Below, in pieces: positions 1 through 4,449 of a stretch of 19,263 bases of DNA. Under the pieces are notes generated by a model that saw only the letters and a program-made list of their open reading frames with translations, did no database searches and had not been told where the DNA came from. How positions within the stretch are numbered: position 1 is the stretch's first letter; each line of letters starts with the position of its first letter. This stretch comes from CAZEID01 sp964512075 (GTDB lineage Bacteria > Patescibacteriota > WWE3 > 9FT-COMBO-53-11). The stretch is taken from the NCBI GenBank assembly GCA_964512075.1, contig CAZEID010000001.1:1-19263 (forward strand), written 5' to 3'. The position numbers and the translations under genes are program-made.

Positions 1-255
1 AAATAAAGAGTGGTTGTAATAACCGCCGCCGTGGTTGCGGACCGCCGACTGAATCTCCTCCGGGATTGAATCGCGACCCGCAAGAAGCTCTTCGATGGTT
101 TCGGACTGAAGTTCGGGATATTTCTCGAGCGCTGCGTTGAGCTTATCCGTATAAGCCTGGTGATGCTTATCGTGGTGGACTTGCATCGTCGGCGCATCAA
201 TGTAGGGTTCCAGCGCGGCGTAATCGTATGGGAGCGGCGGAAGTTCAAAAGCCAT
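1..255 (-). CDS. sodA: Superoxide dismutase (Fe/Mn family), N-terminal part, cut by window edge
   Basis: Disproportionates superoxide to oxygen and hydrogen peroxide in the cytoplasm using one Fe or Mn ion. The 85 residues visible start MAFELPPLPY, the usual Fe/Mn-SOD opening, followed by the first metal-ligand block (MQVHHDKHH, ligand His27) and the second (NHSLF, ligand His82). The reading frame is open to base 1, so the C-terminal half, with the Asp and His ligands of the DxWEHAYY region, lies outside. The choice of Fe or Mn cannot be read from this part. The start is the only ATG that gives the family N-terminus. The gene diverges from thpR across a 74-bp spacer; an extended -10 motif lies 7 bases before the ATG. 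The symbol is generic (sodA/sodB not resolved). Confidence 0.93.
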   Translation of the reverse strand, partial: MAFELPPLPYDYAALEPYIDAPTMQVHHDKHHQAYTDKLNAALEKYPELQSETIEELLAGRDSIPEEIQSAVRNHGGGYYNHSLF

Positions 256-271
256 TTCAATCAATCTAGCA
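256..271 (-). promoter_or_regulatory. Putative extended -10 promoter of the SOD gene
   Basis: On the minus strand TGC-TAGATT (TGn extended -10) ends 7 bases before the SOD ATG; no good -35 is seen. Transcription starting about 7 bases after the -10 would begin at or next to the start codon, giving a leaderless mRNA. No Shine-Dalgarno is visible, which agrees. Inference from spacing only. Confidence 0.4.
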
Positions 272-312
272 AATTTACGAGTTTAAGAATCTCAAACGCC
301 AGCGTCCCGGAC

Positions 313-329
313 TGCTAGAATTTTAGCGT
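313..329 (+). promoter_or_regulatory. Putative extended -10 promoter of thpR
   Basis: TGC-TAGAAT (TGn extended -10, bases 313-321) lies 8 bases before the thpR ATG, almost the mirror image of the SOD arrangement. No -35 and no ribosome binding site are visible, so a leaderless transcript is likely. An imperfect hairpin (GTCC C GGAC core, about 302-315) overlaps the upstream edge and could be an operator. Confidence 0.4.
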
Positions 330-863
330 ATGCCGCGCCTTTTTCTCGCCGTTCCCGTGCCGGGTCCGGTCAAGCACCGGATCAATCCCGAAATCAGAAA
401 ACTCCGAAAATCCTTGCCGGACTGGGAGATTCAATGGGTTCCGCCGGAAAATCTGCATATCACGTTGGTTTTCTTCGGCGGGATCAAAGCGGAGGAGATC
501 GAAAAGCTAAAGGCCGAGGTAGCGACCGCGGTTTCCGGATTCCCCCCACTCGAGATTGCAACCGGTAAACTTTCCCTCAAGGGCCGACCCCTCTGGCTGG
601 AGATCGGGCAGGGAAATTGCGAACTTCAATCCCTCGCAGAAACCCTGTCCGACAAACTAACCCTCAAGGGGTCGCTGGGAGAAAAACGCGGCTTTCATGC
701 CCACCTTACCTTGGGAAGGGTCAGGAAGCGCGGCCGGACCAAACTGCCCCCGTTTCCTGAAACATTTTCTTGGAAAACTAATCGATTGGTTCTCTACGAA
801 AGCCGACTCTCCCCCCAGGGACCAACCTACACTCCTCGCTCATCTTTCCCTCTAAGAGGATAA
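330..863 (+). CDS. thpR: RNA 2',3'-cyclic phosphodiesterase (2'-5' RNA ligase family)
   Basis: Member of the 2H phosphoesterase superfamily, which opens 2',3'-cyclic phosphates on RNA ends and in vitro can join 2'-5' linked tRNA halves. The 177 residues carry both catalytic HxTx motifs: H43-I-T45-L in NLHITLVFFG and H125-L-T127-L in HAHLTLGRV, the spacing expected of this family. The N-terminus (MPRLFLAVPV) is the usual first strand, so the ATG at 330 fits. The length is normal (about 180). It is the only complete plus-strand gene here, convergent with the ribosomal operon and divergent from the SOD gene. The physiological substrate is unknown for bacterial members, so pathway assignment is weak although the family assignment is firm. 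Confidence 0.93.
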   Translation: MPRLFLAVPVPGPVKHRINPEIRKLRKSLPDWEIQWVPPENLHITLVFFGGIKAEEIEKLKAEVATAVSGFPPLEIATGKLSLKGRPLWLEIGQGNCELQSLAETLSDKLTLKGSLGEKRGFHAHLTLGRVRKRGRTKLPPFPETFSWKTNRLVLYESRLSPQGPTYTPRSSFPLRG

Positions 864-874
864 GTTAAGGCCCG

Positions 875-898
875 TTATAGTATACTAGTATACTATAA
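875..898. repeat. Perfect 24-bp AT-rich palindrome
   Basis: The half-site TTATAGTATACT is followed by its exact reverse complement, giving 24 bases of perfect dyad symmetry. It also contains two tandem copies of the 8-mer TAGTATAC. It starts 12 bases after the thpR stop in the convergent thpR/rpsI spacer. No T-tract follows on either strand, so it is not a standard terminator. It could be a regulator or recombinase site, or a cruciform-forming sequence. Confidence 0.75.
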
Positions 899-903
899 TA
901 GCC

Positions 904-924
904 TTGGAATCTTTGGGGTTCCAA
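904..924. repeat. Inverted repeat TTGGAA / TTCCAA
   Basis: Six-base stem (904-909 with 919-924) around a 9-base loop in the thpR/rpsI spacer. No T-tract on either side. It may contribute to 3' end formation of either convergent transcript, but nothing in the sequence proves it. Confidence 0.35.
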
Positions 925-936
925 CTATCTTCTAAG

Positions 937-983
937 CTAACGCTTAAAATATTGGAACGCTTTCACGCCTTCCTAAGGAAGGA
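937..983 (-). pseudogene. Second, degraded copy of the rpsI (S9) 3' end
   Basis: On the minus strand 983-937 reads SFLRKA, a stop, KRS, a one-base deletion, then QYFKR and TAG. This aligns codon by codon with the S9 C-terminus (FLKKARKRPQYSKR stop). The damage is consistent with C-to-T changes (Arg codon to TGA, Pro to Ser, Ser to Phe) plus one lost base. The remaining differences from real rpsI and from the other copy are largely synonymous. It is a remnant with no upstream part of the gene. The GGACG-hairpin-CTAG element abuts its 5' end. Confidence 0.7.
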
Positions 984-1004
984 CGGCCGCCTTCGGCGAC
1001 CTAG
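981..1004. repeat. GGACG-hairpin-CTAG element, copy 1 (rpsI spacer)
   Basis: Plus-strand order is GGACG, then GCCGCC-TTC-GGCGAC (hairpin with one mismatch), then CTAG. It differs from the element at 3231-3254 at 3 of 24 positions. It lies between the two extra rpsI 3' ends, touching the 5' edge of the degraded copy. Confidence 0.7.
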
Positions 1005-1018
1005 CTTTTTGAAAAAGC
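1004..1018. repeat. Short inverted repeat GCTTTTT / AAAAAGC
   Basis: Seven-base perfect arms around a single base, directly after the stop codon of the intact-looking S9-tail copy (minus sense). It could fold as a weak hairpin in the rpsI 3' region. No long U-tract follows the stem, so it is a poor terminator candidate. Confidence 0.45.
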
Positions 1019-1019
1019 C

Positions 1020-1067
1020 TTATCGCTTGGAGTATTGGGGTCTTTTTCTAGCTTTTCGCAAAAAGGA
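1020..1067 (-). pseudogene. First extra copy of the rpsI (S9) 3' end, uninterrupted
   Basis: Minus strand 1067-1020 encodes SFLRKARKRPQYSKR followed by TAA. Over the 14 residues FL(K/R)KARKRPQYSKR it matches real S9 at 13 positions. At the DNA level 15 of those 42 bases differ, and all but those in one Lys/Arg codon are synonymous. It therefore looks like the 3' end of a diverged homologue. It can be read from an ATG at 1100 as a 27-codon ORF, but that upstream part does not resemble S9. It lies 45 bases downstream of the rpsI stop. Confidence 0.82.
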
Positions 1068-1112
1068 AGCGATTTGAGAGCAAAACGCTGCTTTTCTCAT
1101 GACCGGCACCCG

Positions 1113-1526
1113 TCAGCGTTTAGAATATTGGGGGCGTTTCCGCGCCTTCTTGAGAAAATATTTCTTGCGCTCCTTTTCGCGAGGATCGCGGGTCAGTAAA
1201 CCCGCATCCCGAAGAGGCTTCCGCAACTTTTCGTCAGAAACAACCAAAGCCCGCGCAATCCCTAAAACTACCGCATCTAGTTGACCGGCCCTTCCGCCCC
1301 CACCGACCTTAGCCCCAAAATAAAATTTTCCTTCGGTTCCCGTCGCCCGAAACGGCTCCGCCAACCGGGCTTGGGAAGCAGGAGTCGCAAAATATTTCGC
1401 CGCCGGAATGCCGTTTACCTGCGACTCCCCTTCTCCCCCAAACAACCTCACAATGGCGGAGGCTTCTTTCCTCCTTCCCACCGCTTGATAAAATTTTTCC
1501 GATTTATTTTCCGCCATCTTTGCCAT
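1113..1526 (-). CDS. rpsI: 30S ribosomal protein S9 (uS9)
   Basis: Small-subunit head protein whose C-terminal tail reaches the P-site tRNA. The 137 residues begin with the alternative leader MAKMAENKSEK, then the conserved AVGRRKEASAIVRL block. They end in the typical basic tail KKARKRPQYSKR with the near-invariant C-terminal SKR. The ATG overlaps the rplM TAA by one base (TAATG), with GGGG just upstream, so translation is probably coupled. It is the last gene of the superoperon. Directly downstream lie two partial, synonymously diverged copies of this gene's own 3' end, so the present C-terminus may itself have been exchanged by recombination. Confidence 0.98.
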   Translation of the reverse strand: MAKMAENKSEKFYQAVGRRKEASAIVRLFGGEGESQVNGIPAAKYFATPASQARLAEPFRATGTEGKFYFGAKVGGGGRAGQLDAVVLGIARALVVSDEKLRKPLRDAGLLTRDPREKERKKYFLKKARKRPQYSKR

Positions 1527-1972
1527 TACCCCTGGTTCTCCGCTTGCGCCGCCGCCGCTCTTGCCACCATTTCCCCCTCTTCTCCCGAGTACACGTAGAG
1601 TCGGGTAATCATTCGGTCCCCCAGCTTATTCTTCGGCAACATCCCCCGCACTGCCCGGCGAATGATCTCCTCCGGCCGGCGACCCCGCAATTGGGCGAGA
1701 GATTCCGACTTCAACCCTCCAGGGTAACCAGAGTAGCGAAAGTAGCGCTTCTGAATCTCTTTCTTCCCAGTTACAGCTACCTCTTTTGCGTTTACTACCA
1801 CAACGTAGTCGCCCAAGTCCAAATAAGGAACCCAAACCGGCTTATCCTTGCCCATCAGCAAGCGGGCGATTCTAGTTGCAAACCTTCCTAAAATCTGCCC
1901 CTTGGCATCAATAAGATGCCAACAGCGCTCAACTTCTTTTTCTTCGGCTTTGGTTACTTTTGTTTTTAACAT
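1526..1972 (-). CDS. rplM: 50S ribosomal protein L13 (uL13)
   Basis: Early-assembling large-subunit protein. The 148 residues contain the family blocks WHLIDAKGQILGR, GDYVVVVNA, YSGYPGGLK and AVRGMLPKNKLG. The ATG at 1972 gives a canonical N-terminus (MLKTKVTKAEEKEVERCW); a longer reading from 2008 adds residues without family support. The start lies 44 bases inside the end of rplQ, a larger overlap than elsewhere in this operon, caused by the long L17 tail. The stop overlaps the rpsI start by one base. The L13-S9 pair usually forms its own operon; here it is fused to the alpha cluster. Confidence 0.97.
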   Translation of the reverse strand: MLKTKVTKAEEKEVERCWHLIDAKGQILGRFATRIARLLMGKDKPVWVPYLDLGDYVVVVNAKEVAVTGKKEIQKRYFRYSGYPGGLKSESLAQLRGRRPEEIIRRAVRGMLPKNKLGDRMITRLYVYSGEEGEMVARAAAAQAENQG

Positions 1973-2393
1973 CGGGCTTAACGACCGCCTTTGGCTTGCG
2001 GCTCCCAACCTTGGAACCAGCTGCTCTTTTACGCTTATCGGGCGCCGGCGGCGGAGCCGGGATGGTTTTCTCTTTTATCTCCTCCACGAACTCCACTCTT
2101 GCTAAGGGAGCCTGATCACCTTGGCGGTGGGGCAGTTTAACTATTCGAACGTACCCTCCCACCCGCTCCTTGAACTGGGGAACGACCTGGTTGAGAAATT
2201 TTCTGGCCACCCGATCCCCCGATAGCCAAGCCAAGATCCGCCGACGAGCGGTCAAATCCAATTTCTTGGAACGAGAGATTAACCGTTCTACCTGACGCTT
2301 CAATAATTTAGCCTCCGCTTCGGTAGTGATTACTTTACCGAACTCAACTAAAGAAGATAGGAGCGGGCGCATCGAAGTCGGAGGATTTGCCAT
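1929..2393 (-). CDS. rplQ: 50S ribosomal protein L17 (bL17), N-terminus shortened, long basic tail
   Basis: Large-subunit protein near the exit tunnel. Residues about 8-106 match bL17 (LLSSLVEFGKVITTEAEAK, then RVGGYVRIVKLPHRQGDQAPLARVEFVE). The usual N-terminal segment (MRHxxxGxKLxRxxxHR, about 15 residues) is missing. An in-frame TAA, the rpoA stop, lies two codons before the ATG, so no upstream start can restore it. The tail (residues 108-154) is Pro/Lys/Arg-rich and overlaps rplM by 44 bases. The start is 3 bases after rpoA, with AAGGGA as ribosome binding site. The identity is firm; the shortening is real unless an assembly error removed bases. Confidence 0.93.
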   Translation of the reverse strand: MANPPTSMRPLLSSLVEFGKVITTEAEAKLLKRQVERLISRSKKLDLTARRRILAWLSGDRVARKFLNQVVPQFKERVGGYVRIVKLPHRQGDQAPLARVEFVEEIKEKTIPAPPPAPDKRKRAAGSKVGSRKPKAVVKPDVKNKSNQSRRKRS

Positions 2394-2396
2394 CGA

Positions 2397-3179
2397 TTAT
2401 CCCTTGCGGGAGGGAGAACTCTTCTTTCGCTTTTTCTTAGAGGAAGACTCGGGAGGGGCCGCTCTCCTCTGCTTGGAAAGGGATCGCGCCGCTGTTTTTT
2501 CCGCAACCTTGGGCAGAACCAGTCGGCCCAAGTATCCGACCAAAATTTCGGCGGCTTGGCTAAGGGCCGCGGAAGGACTAATGGTCTTATCCGTGACAAT
2601 CTCTAAAATCAACCGCTCAAAGTTGGTCTTCCGACCAACCCGCGTCCCCTCGACCCGATAACTAACTTTAACTACGGGAGAAAAAACCGAATCCATCGGG
2701 ATCACTCCGACCTTTCCGCCTCCGCGCTCTTCCGCCGACCGGTACCCCACCCCCTTCTCCACCAGCAAAATCAAGGAAATTTTAGCGTCCTTGTCCGTCA
2801 GAGTCGCCAGCTTAAGATCAGGATTAGCAACTTTAGCTTCGGACGAGATCTGAATATCCCCCGCCGTAACCGTCTTCCGCCCCTTGGCCTCGAGGGTCGC
2901 CTCGTAGGGTCCCTCCCCCTGCAAACTAAAGCGAACTTTTTTAAGGTTTAGGAGAATCTCCACCACATCTTCCTTAACCCCCTTGAGAGTAGTAAAGGGA
3001 TGGGCCACTCCTTGAATTCGTACTTCCGCAACCGCTCCTCCGGGAAGGGAGGAAAGCAGCGTCCGGCGAAGGGCGGTTCCCAGCGTCGTCCCATAACCGG
3101 CCGGAAGGGGCTCAATCACAAACTGCCCCAGCTCAGGGGTTTCCTTCTCTTTTTTGATTTCGAAATCAATTAGTTCCAT
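2397..3179 (-). CDS. rpoA: RNA polymerase alpha subunit lacking the C-terminal domain
   Basis: The alpha N-terminal domain dimerises and nucleates core RNA polymerase assembly. It is complete here: residues 1-220 include FVIEPLPAGYGTTLGTALRRTLLSSLPG, the VKEDVVEILLNLK block and the conserved TNFERLILEIVTDKTISPSAAL segment. After residue 220 there is only a 40-residue tail rich in Lys, Arg and Ser (SSSKKKRKKSSPSRKG). The alpha-CTD, about 70 residues that bind UP elements and activators, is missing, and rplQ follows 3 bases later, so there is no room for it. At 260 residues it is shorter than the usual 310-330. The ATG at 3179 follows GGGATGGA. The gene lies between rpsD and rplQ as in most bacteria. 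Confidence 0.96.
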   Translation of the reverse strand: MELIDFEIKKEKETPELGQFVIEPLPAGYGTTLGTALRRTLLSSLPGGAVAEVRIQGVAHPFTTLKGVKEDVVEILLNLKKVRFSLQGEGPYEATLEAKGRKTVTAGDIQISSEAKVANPDLKLATLTDKDAKISLILLVEKGVGYRSAEERGGGKVGVIPMDSVFSPVVKVSYRVEGTRVGRKTNFERLILEIVTDKTISPSAALSQAAEILVGYLGRLVLPKVAEKTAARSLSKQRRAAPPESSSKKKRKKSSPSRKG

Positions 3180-3212
3180 TGTCGTCCATCCCGCAACTCT
3201 GCCAAACCCATG

Positions 3213-3273
3213 TATCCCCTATCGGGAATAGGACGATCGCCTTCGGCGATCTAGTTATCCCCTATCGGGAATA
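3213..3273. repeat. 18-bp direct repeat of the rpsD 3' end
   Basis: TATCCCCTATCGGGAATA occurs exactly at 3213-3230 and 3256-3273. The second copy is the real rpsD terminus (Tyr-Ser-Arg-TAG plus 6 bases). The first lies 43 bases downstream and again reads Tyr-Ser-Arg-TAG. Each copy can fold as a 7-bp stem (one G-U pair) with a GATA loop containing part of the stop codon. A GGACG-hairpin-CTAG element fills the space between them. Confidence 0.9.
3231..3254. repeat. GGACG-hairpin-CTAG element, copy 2 (rpsD-rpoA spacer)
   Basis: Plus-strand order is GGACG, then a perfect 7-bp hairpin GATCGCC-TTC-GGCGATC sharing the G of GGACG, then CTAG. It is 21/24 identical to the element at 981-1004. It sits between the two 18-bp copies of the rpsD 3' end. 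Confidence 0.75.
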
Positions 3274-3843
3274 ATATTCCACCACCAGCTTCTCGTCCAC
3301 CTCGGCTCCGATCTCTTCGCGCGCGGGAAGAGAAACTACTTCGGCAATCTTATCCTCCTTCTTAACCTTAATCCAAGAAGGGCGGACCACCTCATCGTAC
3401 AGGATTAAGTCCTTTTTCGCAAGCGCTATTTTATCACCAACTTTCACTGAAAGCGAGGGGATCGTCACTCGTCGCCCATTTACCTTAACTAAACCATGGG
3501 CGATCAATTGCCGAGCATGAGGCCGAGTTTTAGCAAATCCGGCGCGGTAAAGGACATTATCCAACCGCCGTTCCAAAAGCTGGAGCAAAGCTTCCCCAGT
3601 TCTCTCCTTACTGCGACGCGCCTCGTTGAAGTAACGGCGAAATTGGCGTTCCCGCACCCCGTAGATCCGCTTGGCCTTCTGTTTTTCTCGCAACTGCCTC
3701 CCGTAATCGGATAGCCGCCGCCGGAAACTCCCATGCTGACCCGGAGCGGACATTCTGGTCGTCACAGGACAATCGTCTCTCCCGCAAAGAGGGACTCCCT
3801 CCCGCCGGCAAAGCTTATGCGTTGGCCCAGTATACCTACCCAT
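3262..3843 (-). CDS. rpsD: 30S ribosomal protein S4 (uS4), zinc-knuckle type
   Basis: Primary 16S rRNA binder that nucleates 30S body assembly. The 193 residues open MGRYTGPTHKLCRREG and contain APGQHG, REKQKAKRIYGV and the S4 RNA-binding domain (RRLDNVLYRAGFAKTRPHARQLIAHGLVKVNGRRV). Cys12, Cys20 and Cys25 plus His9 occupy the positions of the four-Cys zinc knuckle of thermophile-type S4, with His in place of the first Cys. The start is the ATG at 3843, preceded by GGGAGGGG; the longer reading from a non-ATG codon at 3885 lacks family support. A partial direct repeat of the gene's 3' end lies downstream. Confidence 0.97.
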   Translation of the reverse strand: MGRYTGPTHKLCRREGVPLCGRDDCPVTTRMSAPGQHGSFRRRLSDYGRQLREKQKAKRIYGVRERQFRRYFNEARRSKERTGEALLQLLERRLDNVLYRAGFAKTRPHARQLIAHGLVKVNGRRVTIPSLSVKVGDKIALAKKDLILYDEVVRPSWIKVKKEDKIAEVVSLPAREEIGAEVDEKLVVEYYSR

Positions 3844-3961
3844 TAACGCCCCTCCCGACCGCGAGCAGCTTAGTAACTTCAGCAATATCAGTAAATTCAG
3901 TAAGTCTTGGCACCGCTTCCACTGTTTTTATTAACTTTATTGACTTTATTTTTGTCAGCAT
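3836..3961 (-). CDS. Possible 41-codon ORF between the S11-tail ORF and rpsD
   Basis: The ATG at 3961 overlaps the stop of the preceding S11-tail ORF (ATGCTGA), and the TAG overlaps the rpsD start. The peptide (MLTKIKSIKLIKTVEAVPRL, then TEFTDIAEVTKLLAVGRGVNG) matches no family I recognise and is largely built from 9-bp tandem units read in frame. No ribosome binding site is seen. It may be chance or a coupling peptide leading ribosomes to rpsD. Confidence 0.2.
   Translation of the reverse strand: MLTKIKSIKLIKTVEAVPRLTEFTDIAEVTKLLAVGRGVNG
3869..3953. repeat. Degenerate 9-bp tandem repeats, rpsK-rpsD spacer
   Basis: Two short arrays. Plus-strand units at 3869-3904 are CTTAGTAAC, TTCAGCAAT, ATCAGTAAA and TTCAGTAAG. 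Units at 3927-3953 are TTTATTAAC, TTTATTGAC and TTTATTTTT. The second set matches the consensus of the array after rpmJ (4983-5027). The region is AT-rich compared with the flanking genes. Confidence 0.6.
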
Positions 3962-4077
3962 ACTCTTCGGCGGTTTTTCGGTCGCGGTTCATTGGACGAT
4001 TCGCTGGCGCGAATTCTAGCAATGCCCCCCTGTCTCGAGCCTAGCTGTCTACCTGTTTTGATAGTCTGTTTGGTCAT
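3955..4077 (-). pseudogene. Copy of the rpsK (S11) 3' end, inside a 40-codon ORF
   Basis: Minus strand reads NEPRPKNRRRVC then TGA, against the real S11 ending NGPRPKNRRRV. Over 11 codons 10 residues agree; 7 of 33 bases differ, 6 of the differences being synonymous. The copy is the end of an ORF that begins with an ATG overlapping the rpsK TAA by one base (TAATG). Its first 28 codons (MTKQTIKTGRQLGSRQGG and on) do not resemble S11. A hairpin element ending in CGTCC on this strand lies immediately before the S11-like part. It is either a displaced gene end or a small coupled ORF. Confidence 0.7.
3994..4019. repeat. GGACG-hairpin-CTAG element, copy 3 (rpsK-rpsD spacer)
   Basis: Plus-strand order is GGACG, then ATTCGC-TGGC-GCGAAT (perfect 6-bp stem), then T and CTAG. 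The loop and stem bases differ from the other two copies but the architecture is the same: GGACG, a stem containing TCGC/GCGA, and CTAG. It directly precedes, in the transcribed sense, the copied S11 tail. Confidence 0.6.
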
Positions 4078-4448
4078 TATACTCTCCGACGATTTTTGGG
4101 ACGGGGTCCATTGTGGGGAATTGGAGTGATATCGGTAATGGAGGTGACCTCCAATCCCCCTACCTTCAGCGCCTTGATCGCCGAATCCCTCCCGGGGCCG
4201 GGGCCTTTCACCAGCACCGAAACCTCCTTTACTCCCTTTTCGGTGGCCAAACGCGAGACTTTCTCGGCCGCCTGAGAAGCCGCAAAAGGAGTCGCCTTTT
4301 TGGTCCCCTTAAAGCCTGCGGTTCCCGCCGACCCCCGTACCACCACTTTCCCCTCCTCGTCGGTCACCGTAATAATGGTGTTGTTGAAGGTCGCGGTAAT
4401 GTGGACGACTCCTTTTTCCGAAATTTGACGTTCCTTTTTCTTTGCCAT
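4077..4448 (-). CDS. rpsK: 30S ribosomal protein S11 (uS11)
   Basis: Platform protein near the mRNA exit and E site. The 123 residues include VVHITATFNNTIITVTD, the GTKKATPFAASQAAE block, VLVKGPGPGRDSAIKAL and the hallmark C-terminus TPIPHNGPRPKNRRRV. The ATG at 4448 gives the standard MAKKK start; longer readings are unsupported. It follows rpsM by one base, with only a weak GAGAAG upstream, so translation is probably coupled. The long spacer before rpsD holds a diverged copy of this gene's last codons. Confidence 0.98.
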   Translation of the reverse strand: MAKKKERQISEKGVVHITATFNNTIITVTDEEGKVVVRGSAGTAGFKGTKKATPFAASQAAEKVSRLATEKGVKEVSVLVKGPGPGRDSAIKALKVGGLEVTSITDITPIPHNGPRPKNRRRV

Positions 4449-4449
4449 C

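Noticed and set aside
1113..1598. Plus-strand open frames opposite rpsI and rplM.
   Set aside because: Antisense shadows of confirmed genes, with no family-like sequence or start signals.
3942..3966. TTGACT plus TACTCT on the plus strand, resembling a promoter.
   Set aside because: Spacer is only 15 bases and it would point antisense into rpsK; part of the 9-bp array explains the -35-like sequence.
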